Assembly: GCA_039621445.1 (NCBI GenBank)
Contig: CP154954.1
Coordinates: 49,517,847 to 49,581,846 of the forward strand
From: Euglena gracilis
Taxonomy: Eukaryota > Euglenida > Euglenophyceae > Euglenales
DNA length: 64,000 nucleotides
Reading direction: 5' to 3'
The notes beneath the pieces are model-generated. The model did no database searches and had not been told where the DNA came from. It worked only from the letters and a program-made list of their open reading frames with translations. Positions 21,356 to 31,900 of this stretch are shown here, piece by piece (the first letter of the stretch is position 1; each line of letters opens with the position of its first letter). A program made the position numbers and the translations under genes.

Positions 21356-24300
21356 GCTTCTTGGTGGCCTCCACCCAGGGCCTCGGCCGGGAGGTCCGGC
21401 ACAACGGTCTGCCGGCGGTCCTTTATCGGAGCCAGGTGGCCTTCTGCCCCTCCCCCCTCCGTGTCCCCCTGGATGGCGGCTTGGGTCCAGGCAGTGGGCT
21501 TTCTGGCTGGCCGCTTGGTTTGCGGTGCTCAAGCAACGACCTGTCCGAATCCAGTTGCCACCTCCTACCCTGTCCCATGACCTCCCTTACATATCCATCC
21601 CGATTAAAAAAAAATTGGAATGTCAATCCGCCGAACAACAGCGCACAATTTTTCGCTATTCTCAGAGATTGTATTTCACCTTGACATTGAATTTCATGGT
21701 GCCAAGCTTTTCACATGAACTTCAATGTATTTCAAGAAGCGAGCACAAGTTCTGGAGGCGAATTCCAGGGTTCATGCCTGGCTCGCTTTTTCGAGAGTGC
21801 CGAAGGGAGGAGGTAATTTGTCGGCCGAATTTCGAAGAATTGCGACCGCCGTTGACACAACACTGAAAAAAAACCTTCTGGGGGAAAATTCACAAAGTTA
21901 CAAATTCTGCAAGAACAATCCCATTTTTTTCAAAGATCTTCTCTGCGATATTTTTATTTCATTTTCATTTTCATATTCCATTTTTCCCGCATTGTCCCTT
22001 TTTTTTAATCCACATTCAACAAATTATGTTTTACCACACGCACACACACACACACACACACACAGGGCTTCCTTGGCACTGCACCCAGTCGAGCCGAAGT
22101 CGGACGGCGCCCCGATATTCACAGGTACATTTGATTTATATATGCAATTTATTCAAAAATGTACCCCCCCCCAGAGAGAGATGGTTCCTCACTCCCAGAT
22201 CCTCTGGTCGACGAGGTTATTACAGAAAGCCAGAACTTCATATTTATTTGCCCATGATGTTCCACAGCCTGGTATTGTTCAAACTGCGAAAGTGGGTGAT
22301 TGCGATGGTATTGAGACATAGGTTTTGGTCGTTCGGCGCAACCAGGTAGTGGGGCAGATAGGTATACACATGTGCGCGTGCAAAGTCATGCATTCCAAAT
22401 TGGCGCACACGAGGGTTCCCATGCAATGCAGTTCCCCTTGCACCCCATGCCGCATCCCATGCACCATCGACGTCATTTGGGGAAGGTCATACATTTGCCA
22501 ATTTAGTTTCATTTGGATGCTGTCCCCTGACGAAAAAGGGGGATGGGGTGGATATGGTGGACAATATGGATATGGGGGACATGTGGTGGGCGCGCCGGGT
22601 CGCAGGGTGCAACTTGGTATCCCACCTCATGCAAATAATTACGTTGCAAATCATTCTTCTTTTCCGGACGCCTTTGTTTGCGGTGGGGTATGGGCGTCGC
22701 TGAAGCTGGAGGGGGGACCCAGCCAGCCAACCGGTTTTCAGTCCCCCCATGTGGAAATTTTAGTTGTTCTCCGGCCCTTTGAAGAGCGGCTGGATGGTCA
22801 CAAATTCTCAGCCTTGGAACTGAAATGTGACGAAAGCAGGTAAACCCCCAGAAATAACCCAAGTTTTTGGAACCATCTTTTTCACCTCCCCCCCCCTGCC
22901 AAGTTATTTGGGCAATGTTGCCATGAAGGAGGTTTGCCTTAAAAATGGGGGTGCCAAATTACCACCTTTTTGGCTTGGGGGCTTAGGGGAAAGGGCCCTC
23001 CAGGTTTTTTTGGGGGTTAATATGGGTCGAAGATTGACTGCGCAGTTCAAAATTTTGTTTTTGGAACTCATGTCGTTGCATAACTAGCTATTCTTGGGCT
23101 AGTAATTTGGCTATTTTGGCTTTTGGGGTATTTTTTTTTGCCGTTTCGCATCACGTCCAGCTGGGAGACCCCCACCCCCGGAAGAGGGGGAGGGTCAGCC
23201 AGCAGCCTGTTTTCCCGCCAGCCCAAAAGCTGTTTTCCTGCCGTGGAGCTGACCCGGAGGCGACGCCCGGGTGGGGTCGCCCCGGGGTCACACGGGGGTC
23301 ACACCCGGGTCATTTGGGGTCGGCAGCCGCCATCGCGTCGTGCATTCACCGCCGCCTGGCTCTCCGCAGCTCCCGGAGGGTCGGCGGACAGCCACGGGGG
23401 GCCAGCGCCGTCCGCCGCAGCCGCCCCACCCCCGGCGAGGCGGAGGGGCCCGACACGGAGGCGGACGACCAGGCCCGTGGCACTGCTCGCGTTGGATGCG
23501 TCGATTTTTCCCGGCTGTGGTGGAAAGTTGCCTTTCAAAGTCATCTTTTTTCCCACAAGAAAACAGCCTCGAAGCAGGGGGAGATACACAAGTTGCACAA
23601 CCCAAACCAAAAACCCAAATCTTGAGAATTTGCATTTTTTGCCTGAGTTTGTGTTTTTTCATAATGAAAATTTGACAAGAAGTCATATCTGTGCATTTTT
23701 GTGTATTTTGCCTTACTGGTTTTTTCCCGGGCAATCTCAGTCATGTTCCTCAACCGTCAGACAACTGGAAGTTGCATTTCTCACATTTTGCACCAATTTG
23801 ACATTGACAGGAGTTGCACAATTAAATGTAAGGGCTGAAACTGGGCAAATCAACCATGCCAAGTTCGCAAGTTTGCAACCCAGGGGAGCTCCCAAAAGGA
23901 ATGTTCATGCAGCTTTTGTTTTGCATTTTTTGCAGTTCTTTGCATTTTTTTTGCATTTTTTTGCATTGCATATTTTGACGGGCTTTGTTGCATAATCCCC
24001 GCGTGCTCGAAGTTTACCATCCCACAACCCCTTTCTGTGACCACTGGTGTTGTGCTGCCACCCCGAACTCCCTCGCCATGTGGTCGCCATGTGGCTCTGC
24101 GTCGTTGCGTTGACGTCCTATAATTGAATTCTTCCTCGGCGTTTGTCCGCTGGGCCGGTTGTCGGGCAGAAGCACCCCCGCAAACCACCGGCTCGGGAAA
24201 CGTATTTCACTCCTGTCCCGTTCCCGGGCGTACTGGGCCCCTCCCCTACGGCCCAGCCCGGGGAAGGTCACTGAGGGAGGGACTCAGGAGCGGGGTTCTC

Positions 24301-24968
24301 GGCGGCAACCCACGGCCCGCCCCTCTCCTTCTCCCGCAGGCGAGGGAAGGCCCCGGTGCGCTGCCCGCCGAGGGGTTCCCGGCGGACCTGCCCCAGCCCC
24401 AGGTGTGTCCCGGGGTGACTCAGCCGCGCCTTCCCCACCCCGGGCAGGGCTGTACCCCCCCCCCTGTCGCGGACACACATCCCACCCCCGTGTCACCGGC
24501 ATTTTCCTGGAACAATGGTGTGTCAACGACAAGGGGGGAGGTATGGGAATCCCTGCAACCCTATGGGTGGTGGGTGGTGGGGGGGTCGACCACCCCCACC
24601 CACATTCTGGTGGTGGGGGAGGGGTTCGACCAACCCCCCCCCCCTCAGGCCTTCCAGTATTTCCGGGTGCTGATTTTTAGGTCAAAAAATTCATTCGGCG
24701 TCGAAGGATTTTTCTTTGAGCGGGTGCCATAGTGGGTGGAGGGGGTCGACCACCCCCCACCAGGCCTTCCCGTACCGCGCCCCCGGAGGGAGTCCTTGGG
24801 ATGGGGGGGCCCCCTCCGCGCACTGCCAGACCCCCAACAGGAACCGAACCCCCGCTGGCAGAGTGCCCCCGCTCCCCCCGCTCACCGCCCACCCTTCGCT
24901 GCAGTTGACGGATGCGGATGGCAAAGTCGTGCCTGAGGTGTGCCCCGTTGAGTGTGCGATGGCGGCTG
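21356..24968 (+). CDS. Candidate upstream exons of the carrier gene or of a separate gene
   Basis: Five GC-rich segments are bounded by AG and GT and can be joined in one phase: 21356-21435 (VASTQGLGREVRHNGLPAVL), 23230-23270 (FSCRGADPEATPG), 23370-23490 (acidic, with PGEAEGPDTEADDQARGTAR), 24340-24402 (AREGPGALPAEGFPADLPQP) and 24905-24968 (TDADGKVVPEVCPVECAMAA). The last leaves one base, which would fit the start of the carrier exon at 25921. The first contains an NGLPAVLYR-like string loosely reminiscent of carrier loops, but the downstream exons already give a full-length carrier. These would therefore be an N-terminal extension or a different gene. No start codon was identified. Matching phases could partly be chance. 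Confidence 0.3.
22034..22064. repeat. CA dinucleotide microsatellite
   Basis: About 15 CA units with one interruption. Confidence 0.95.
22065..23229. other. No supported gene (probable intron sequence)
   Basis: A 172-codon frame at 22325-22843 contains a glycine/tyrosine-rich patch but no motif or splice support. The stretch lies between two candidate exons and is most simply intronic. Confidence 0.35.
24525..24790. repeat. GTCGAC-type repeat between candidate exons
   Basis: Starts with GGTATGGGAATCCC and ends with CCTTCCCGTACCGCG. It has GGGGGTCGACCACCCCC cores near both ends and the TTCATTCGGCGTCGAAGG segment in the middle, the same layout as 14219-14806. Another fragment lies at 25020-25140. 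Confidence 0.55.
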
Positions 24969-25920
24969 GTATGCCTTCGGTTCCGCAGGCACGCCAAGGC
25001 TGTTCAGGAACCCCCAAACCCCATCCCATGGGTGGGGGGGGCCAACCCCCACCCACCCCTTCCTCTTCCTGGAGGCGCCGATTTTTGGGTCAAAATCTGC
25101 CTTCGGCTCCAAGGTCAAGGGCCTCAACCCCCCACCAGGCCTTTGGGGAAGGGGGGCATGGACGCATCGGGATGCAAGTTGCATCCCCTGAAGCACCCAG
25201 CAGGCGGGGGGGGGGGGCACGCCTCCCTGAGAGAACGGGGTGGGCTGCTTGTCGCCGGGGGAGGGATGGGGTCGTTCCGCTGCGGCCGCCCCCCCTCCCC
25301 CCCCCACCCCTCCCCCTGCCCAGGAACGGTCCAACTATCCGCTGTGGGCGTTTCGCAATGTGATGGGCCTCCTCGGCCTTTCCCAGGCCAGAGACTTCCC
25401 AGCCTCCCCCTCCCGTCTCTGTGGCCGGCGGGATCTCCCAAAGCGGAGGGCAGTTGGGTTCAGTCCGGGTAGCAGTCTGGTGTAAAGCCCCACAACTCGG
25501 GGGAATGTGGTTGGGAAAAGCAATTCAGGGTTCAAGTTGTTCCCAGAATCGCGTCCCAACCCCCCAACACTGAACGCTGCTTCGACTGGGTTCATGTTCC
25601 AGTCTTCTCTTCCAGTGCCCTGGTTGGTTCATGCTCGTGAGCAGCCAACTGAACCACCCACCCTCCTCCTCCTGGCCTCATTGCGAATCCCTGCCTTTGG
25701 TGCAGGCCAACAGTTGACATCAGGAGGTTGCAGATCAGCCGCAGATCATCCCAACGCCCCCCCCCCCTGCTTGACCACAGGGGGGCTCCGGACCCCCCAC
25801 CAGTCCAGACCCCCCCCCTGGGTCCGGACTGGTGGGGGTCCTTGTGGGGGCACTGGTGGGGGTACCCAGGACCTCTCCCCCAAAGGCCTGCCCTAATGTT
25901 GAACCCCTGGTAGCCCTGAC

Positions 25921-28900
25921 CTGATGCCGCCACGGCGGTGAACACCCTGGTGTACAACACCCTTCCCGACCTGCTGGTGGCCGTCCTCGCCTCCTCCGCC
26001 TACGCTGTGCTGCTCCATCCGCTGGACACGTACAAGATGCGGCTGCAGCTGGAGCAGCCGGGGATCGACTCGCAGGGGGTTCTCGGTGTGTGGCGGCGGG
26101 GTGTCAGCCGAGGAACGCAAATGCCGTCTTTTTAAATAAGAACAAGTCAAAACGTTTTTCAACTTTTTCCCGCATTTGCTCTTTTGGCATGGTTTGTGTT
26201 TATTTTGTCAATTTTTTGAATTTGTCTGACATATTATTTTGGCGAAGAAAGCACTACATTTTTTACAATGTTTTTCCCAGCATAAAGTATGTTTTGTAAA
26301 TTTTGACCCTTTTTTTAATTTTCGGACAAATTACACATTTTAAGAATCGAGCGTTCCAACTTGTTTTTGTTACACAGTTGTTTTTGTATTTTTAGTCTTT
26401 TTGCCCCCGCATTTTTTGAGTCGTATTTTCCAGGCTCCGTGTTGCATCCCCCTCATGTTGCCAGCAAAGGAAACCCGCATCATCGCAGTGTGCGACCCGC
26501 ATCGGCCCTTCCGTTAGAGTCTGGTGTTTTTTTCAGGAGAGCAAAGCAGGTGCTTTTGAAGAGATTTGCGTGGGTAAGTTTGGACAATTTACCCGCCGGA
26601 AATTCTCCAACCGTGGAGAATGGTTCCCGGACAGTTCTCCGCGGGACACGGAACACCGTGCACCCAGGGACGGAACAACCCCACCCTCACCTCCAGCCAC
26701 CGCCGCAGCCGCCAGCCCCTCCCGGGCCACTCCGGGCCACCCCCACAGCCGGGTCCCATCCCAGGCTGGACCCGCCCCCCCCCCCCCCCCGCCGACCCCC
26801 TGTCCCCCCAGGGCTGTACAGCGGCCTGGGCTGGGGCGTGCTCAAGGAGGGCGTCGCCCGGGCGCTGTGGATGAGCGCGTTCATCGCGTTCAGCTCCGCC
26901 CCCTTCCAGCTGATGAACCCGGTCGGCACGCTGCTGGCGGGTCCGCACCCCCGGCCCTCCCCGCAGTCGCCCCGGTGGCATGGCCCTGGTGGGTTTCCCG
27001 GCGGGCTTCCTCGCCGGGCTCGCGGTGCCTTCGGGTTGATTCGAGTGCGGCTCAACCCCTGCATCCCAGCATCCACCGTGCGGGAGTTTGTTTCACCCAG
27101 AATCCACCTCAGGGCAGTTTCACTCCCCCACCCAATGGCCTCTCCTCGCCCAGCCCCCCGGTATTAAGTGAGTGCTCATTTTGTTCAGGAGAGAGGAACG
27201 GGGTGGTTCGATCACCCCCCCCCAAGGGTCGGGGTGAGGACCACCCCAAGTCCCCCTATGGAACCAAAAGATTTACTTTCTCGGCGCTTTGCATTAAAAA
27301 CTTATGTTTTTATCATCTGTTTTTTTGGCATTTTGATGAAAAATATCGAAGTATTGCAAACATTGGCGTCCCCACCAGCAAATTCCTCCCACACCCCCAC
27401 ACCCCCCTCACTGACGCGCATGGCCCCATTTTTTTCCAAGGGAAATGCCCCCCCATCCAGACCACCCCTTCCCCCCGCCCCCCAAATGAAAGTCAAAAGG
27501 CCAATTTCGGACTTTCCTGTGTAAAGAATCTTTTCGGATTACAAGTGACCCCAACATCGCAAGAACATTTCAGACCGATTCCGAAAATGCAAAAGGGAAC
27601 AGGGTTATTTATTTTCAAGTTTACCCCACACCCCCCATTAAGGCCAGTTGGGACGCCAATTTTTGCAATATGAAAATATCACCTGAAAATGCAATTTTGG
27701 GCATTCATTAATGCCCTTCAAAAATAATTCTGGCGCTTTTGCGCCGGGTTTTTTCCCGGGTCGATCCCTACCCTCTCAGAGGGCGAGTAGGGTTCAGGGC
27801 ACCCCCCCCACTTTACACCTGCCCCCTCCCGCCACCAGCCACCCCCCCCCCATGGTGAATGAATCCTGCTGTTTCATGCTGCTCTCAGCATATGTTTCCT
27901 GGCTCACTGTGTCTATTGTGCTTCTCACCCGGGAGGGGAAGGTTGGCATCTTTCCATCCCCAGTGAGTGAGTGGACCGGTCCCTCCTCCCCCTTTCCCCT
28001 CCCCCGCCCCAGGGTCGATGGCGGTGCTCATCAGCTCCTTCCTTCGCATCCCCTTCGAGCTGATGTGCCAGCCATACATGTCTTTAAGGTTTTGCAGACC
28101 CCCGGGGGGGGGGGGCTGCTGCTGCCAGCCCCGATTTTGGCCCACCCCCAACTTCTCAGTTCCCCTCCCCCCCCGGATGCTCCAGCCGAAAGTGTTTGAA
28201 AATGGCCAAAAATGGTGTTCTGGTCTTTTTCGGGAGGGGATTTGGGGATTGTCATACGCTCATTTTTTTTCAAAGCTTGTTTTGGCGGTCATTTTTTGGA
28301 CAATTCTCTGATTCCGGCCCCGCCTGTCGCAGCTCAGTTCAGCCAGGATCCAGCCTTCCCCCACTCCAGCGGGGGGGGGGGGGGGGCTGGCCAGCCAGCC
28401 CGCCCAAATCCCCAGCCCCCCCCCCCCCTACCCCCGGGGTCCTCAAACAGATGTGTGGTGCCGGCGCCGCCAGGCAGGGGTCCTCAGCCGCAGCGTCTCT
28501 CTGCGGGCCGTCCGCACCATGTTCCGCCGCCAGAACTGGCAGCTGGCGGTGGGCTGGCTCGCCGTCGCGTTCCGGTGCCCTCCCCTGTGCAGTGCAAACC
28601 GGGGCGTTGGGGAGGGCTCACAGCTCACGGCCGCTGTGTTTGAGCGTTCAGGTGGCCAAATTTTGCATTTAGGCCATATTTCTGTCGCCGTGCTCAACAC
28701 CACAGTTTTCCCACTTTTTTCCCTCCCGGGGACGAGGTTTTTAAACTGGTGGTGACCAGGGAGCATTATATTTTTGAAGGCTTAAGAAAATTAAGGTTTT
28801 TAATTTTTATGGCGTCTATTTTCCAAGGAGGGAAAGGCCATCCCGGCATCGTACAGGGTCCAAAATTAAAGGCAGTTGCCACTTTTTCGAGTTTGGGTGG

Positions 28901-31900
28901 ATAGAGAATGTTCCATGCGACTTCATTTTTTCTCAAATTTCGAAAAAATTTAGAATGATTTTTAAGGTTTTTTTTAAGGATTAAAGGATTTTGAAGGTTT
29001 TTCAGGCATTTCGGCCAAATAATTTAAGGCACTTTTTAAGTTTTTTTCAGGCACCTTAAACAATTCCCCCTGGTGACGGCCGGTCCCAGCATTGTAGGGG
29101 ATCCACTTCGCACAATTGCAAGGGGTCCATTCGTGCAGCTTATTAGTCCGTTTGTGTGATTGTGCAATGCCACACAGTGCAAAATGGACCAACAAGTTTT
29201 CAACAATTCAAGTGGGGGGTTTGCTGTGGGGTTCAGCCTCGCCTGCCCAAAATCGTTCCCGCAATGTGTTGATGAGGCACCATTGGCTGGTACCCGAACA
29301 CACATGTGTGCCGCGTATGCAGAGACCCCTTGTCTGGGCCGTTCTCATCATCATCAAAGTCCTGATTTCCATTTTGGGTTCAGGCACCAAACCACACCAT
29401 AATAAAAGTATTCAAGTTTTGGGAGCCAGGTATGGCAACTTTCAAAAAATTATGTTTGCGCACATGCCCCCAGCCAACCCCCCAAGTGGGCAGGGAAACC
29501 CCCTGCGGGCGAACCGGAGTCCAACCCCACGCCTGCCCCAGGGATCTGCAGACGCTGCTGTGGAGCGCTGCCCTCTTCCACCACTTCGAGGACTGGGGCC
29601 AGGCGGGGCCCCCAGCCCGAACCCCACCCCTCCGTCAGCGCGAGTGGGGCCCCGCCTGTCGCGGTCCCCATCTTCGTCCACAGCCCGGTGCCCATCGTGG
29701 CGCAGCTCATCGCGTGGGCGTCGCTGTGCGCGGGGCTGGCAAGCCTCCCCTCTGCGCCGTCCGACACCGTGGCCTCCGAGTTGCTGACAGAGCCGCCGGC
29801 GCAAGTGGTGTGCAGTGCCGCGTCAACTCAGAAGACTCCCCATGGGGGGGTCTGGGGCCACAGCCCCCGCGCCAGAAAATTTTTGGGAAACTCCCTCAGA
29901 TGGCGCAGTTTTTTGGGGTCCTCAGGTCCTTGGGGTCCAATGCCAGTCTGGGTGGGTGGGGACCCCCTTCTCCTAGGTGTGGGTTTATGTCGACAAATGA
30001 GCGCAAAGGACTGCTGCTGGATCGAAAAAAGTTAGAGTTGTGGAACAATGTTTTCAGAAGAAAGTGGAACGCCATGTAACCCCCCAAATGATGAGCCCCA
30101 AGTACAACAATGCGGAGCACATGACCCCGTGATCAATTTTTAAAGAACCTTTTAATTTCTTAAGAAAAACCCCAAACCTCCCCCAATTAGCAAACCACCC
30201 CCTGATTAATTAATAGGGCACCCAAAATCCCAGTTGGAGGCCAGGGGGGTCGGGGTTAATTATTTCGCAAATATTTTTCCAATTTAGAAAGAATGGCCTA
30301 AACGTGCTTCAACATGACCCCGACCTTTTTTACAATTATGCTTGCCTTTTTGCAGAAACCGACCTTTTTTTTGACCCATTCCATTGACCCATTCCATTGA
30401 CTTTTGTGTGTCTGTGTGTGTGTGTGTGTGTGTGCATGTTTGTGCTTGTTGGTGCCTGTGTGCCTGTATGTGTTCATCTGTATGTCCATGTGTGAGGTGT
30501 GGCGTAAACTCTCAGGGAGTCAAACTCCCCCCAAATATAAGAAACCCGTTTCTTATATTTGGGTGTCGGCCCAAAGGGTTTCTTATATTTGGGGGTTTCT
30601 TATGTTTGGGTGTCGACGGCAGGCCCCAAGGATGGAACTTTTTCTTCTTTCGTTCCCTTCGTGTAATTAATTACCTGTGACCGCCGTGTGTAGAATTTTC
30701 TTCATGTCTGACGGCGCCTCTTCCGAGGCCCTGGAAAGTGTTTATGCTGAATCGGTTCATTCCATCCGTCCAGAAGAAAGTGCCAGTGGTATTCCTGAAT
30801 CTGGGAGTGATGTCGTTGAAAAAAAGATTCGCAAGAAATATAACGTGAATTTCAAATTCAAAGTTATCCATGCAGCCAGTATAAGCACCATTGGGCAAGC
30901 ATCTAAGCAAAGTGGGATTCCAAAAGGGATGATCAATATTTGAGAGGTTTCTTATATATGGATTAGCATCCAACAGCCCAGGGGTTTCTTATATTCGCGG
31001 GTTTCTTATATTTGGGAGTCGGCTGAAAATTGACCCAAAGGGTTTCTTATATTTGGGGGTTTCTTGAGCGAGGGGCTTCTTATGTTTGGGGGGGGGGGGG
31101 GTATATTCAGGGGCTTCTTATATTCAGTGGGTAGGCAAAGTTACGCAAACACATGTGCCACGAGCATGTGAACCTCCATTGGAACTTGTTCAATTGCATT
31201 CACCATGAAAACTCCTTTTGAGCTGACCTGGGTGAATGTCGGCAGCAGAAAAGTCATTTTTGATGTTTTGTTTGGAAGGTTTTTTTGTTGTGTTTGTGTT
31301 TGTGTTTTGTTTCTCAAAAAATTGAAGGAGAATATTTTGTAGAAAAATTATTCCTTATTTCGCAGTTTAAACCCACAATGGGAACAAAGATTACGACGAA
31401 CAAAATACAGCCTTGCAACGAATATCTCTGAAAAAATAATGCAGGTGTATTTTTGATGGAAATGATTTTGTTGAGATTTGGGCTTGCAGTTTCCCCCCAA
31501 ATTTAAAAAAATGGAAAAGTGATTAGTTCCAGTGTTGTTGTTTTTTTGCATAGGCACCGATTCTTCATCCAGTAAATTTAGTTGGGAAATTTCGAAATTT
31601 GGACGAGGGTGGACGGAGCCAATGCGCCAGGCATTCTGCCTTGTGCATCGCAGGTGTCGGAAATTTGATGCCCGAATTTTCTTCCTGTCCATGTCGACGC
31701 ATTTTCTCCCGAAGCACATGGCTTCAGGTCCTGGCTCTCCCTGGCCCCTCCCGGAGCATCTCCCGTCGGGGCTTCCCATGCAACCTTGGCGATGCCGCCT
31801 CCCCCTCCCTTCCCGGTAGGACACGCCCTATCCCGGGCGCGCCCGGGCGTATGGCCTGCTGGGGATGGCGGAGCGGGTCGTCGTCGCGTTCCGGGGGCTC

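Noticed and set aside
21126-21866. 246-codon plus-strand frame
   Set aside because: Its frame differs from the better AG/GT-bounded segment within it (21356-21435), and the composition is arginine/proline-rich as expected from GC-rich DNA.
26085-26087. Alternative donor G|GT at 26086 joining directly to 26812
   Set aside because: It also keeps phase, but using the donor at 26079 with the 37-bp exon at 26537 (strong GTAAGT donor) restores the loop length expected before LYSG in carriers.
31553-31650. Exon-like segment with a good acceptor before the eighth carrier exon
   Set aside because: Joining carrier exons seven and eight directly keeps phase and the expected family spacing. Adding this segment breaks the frame.
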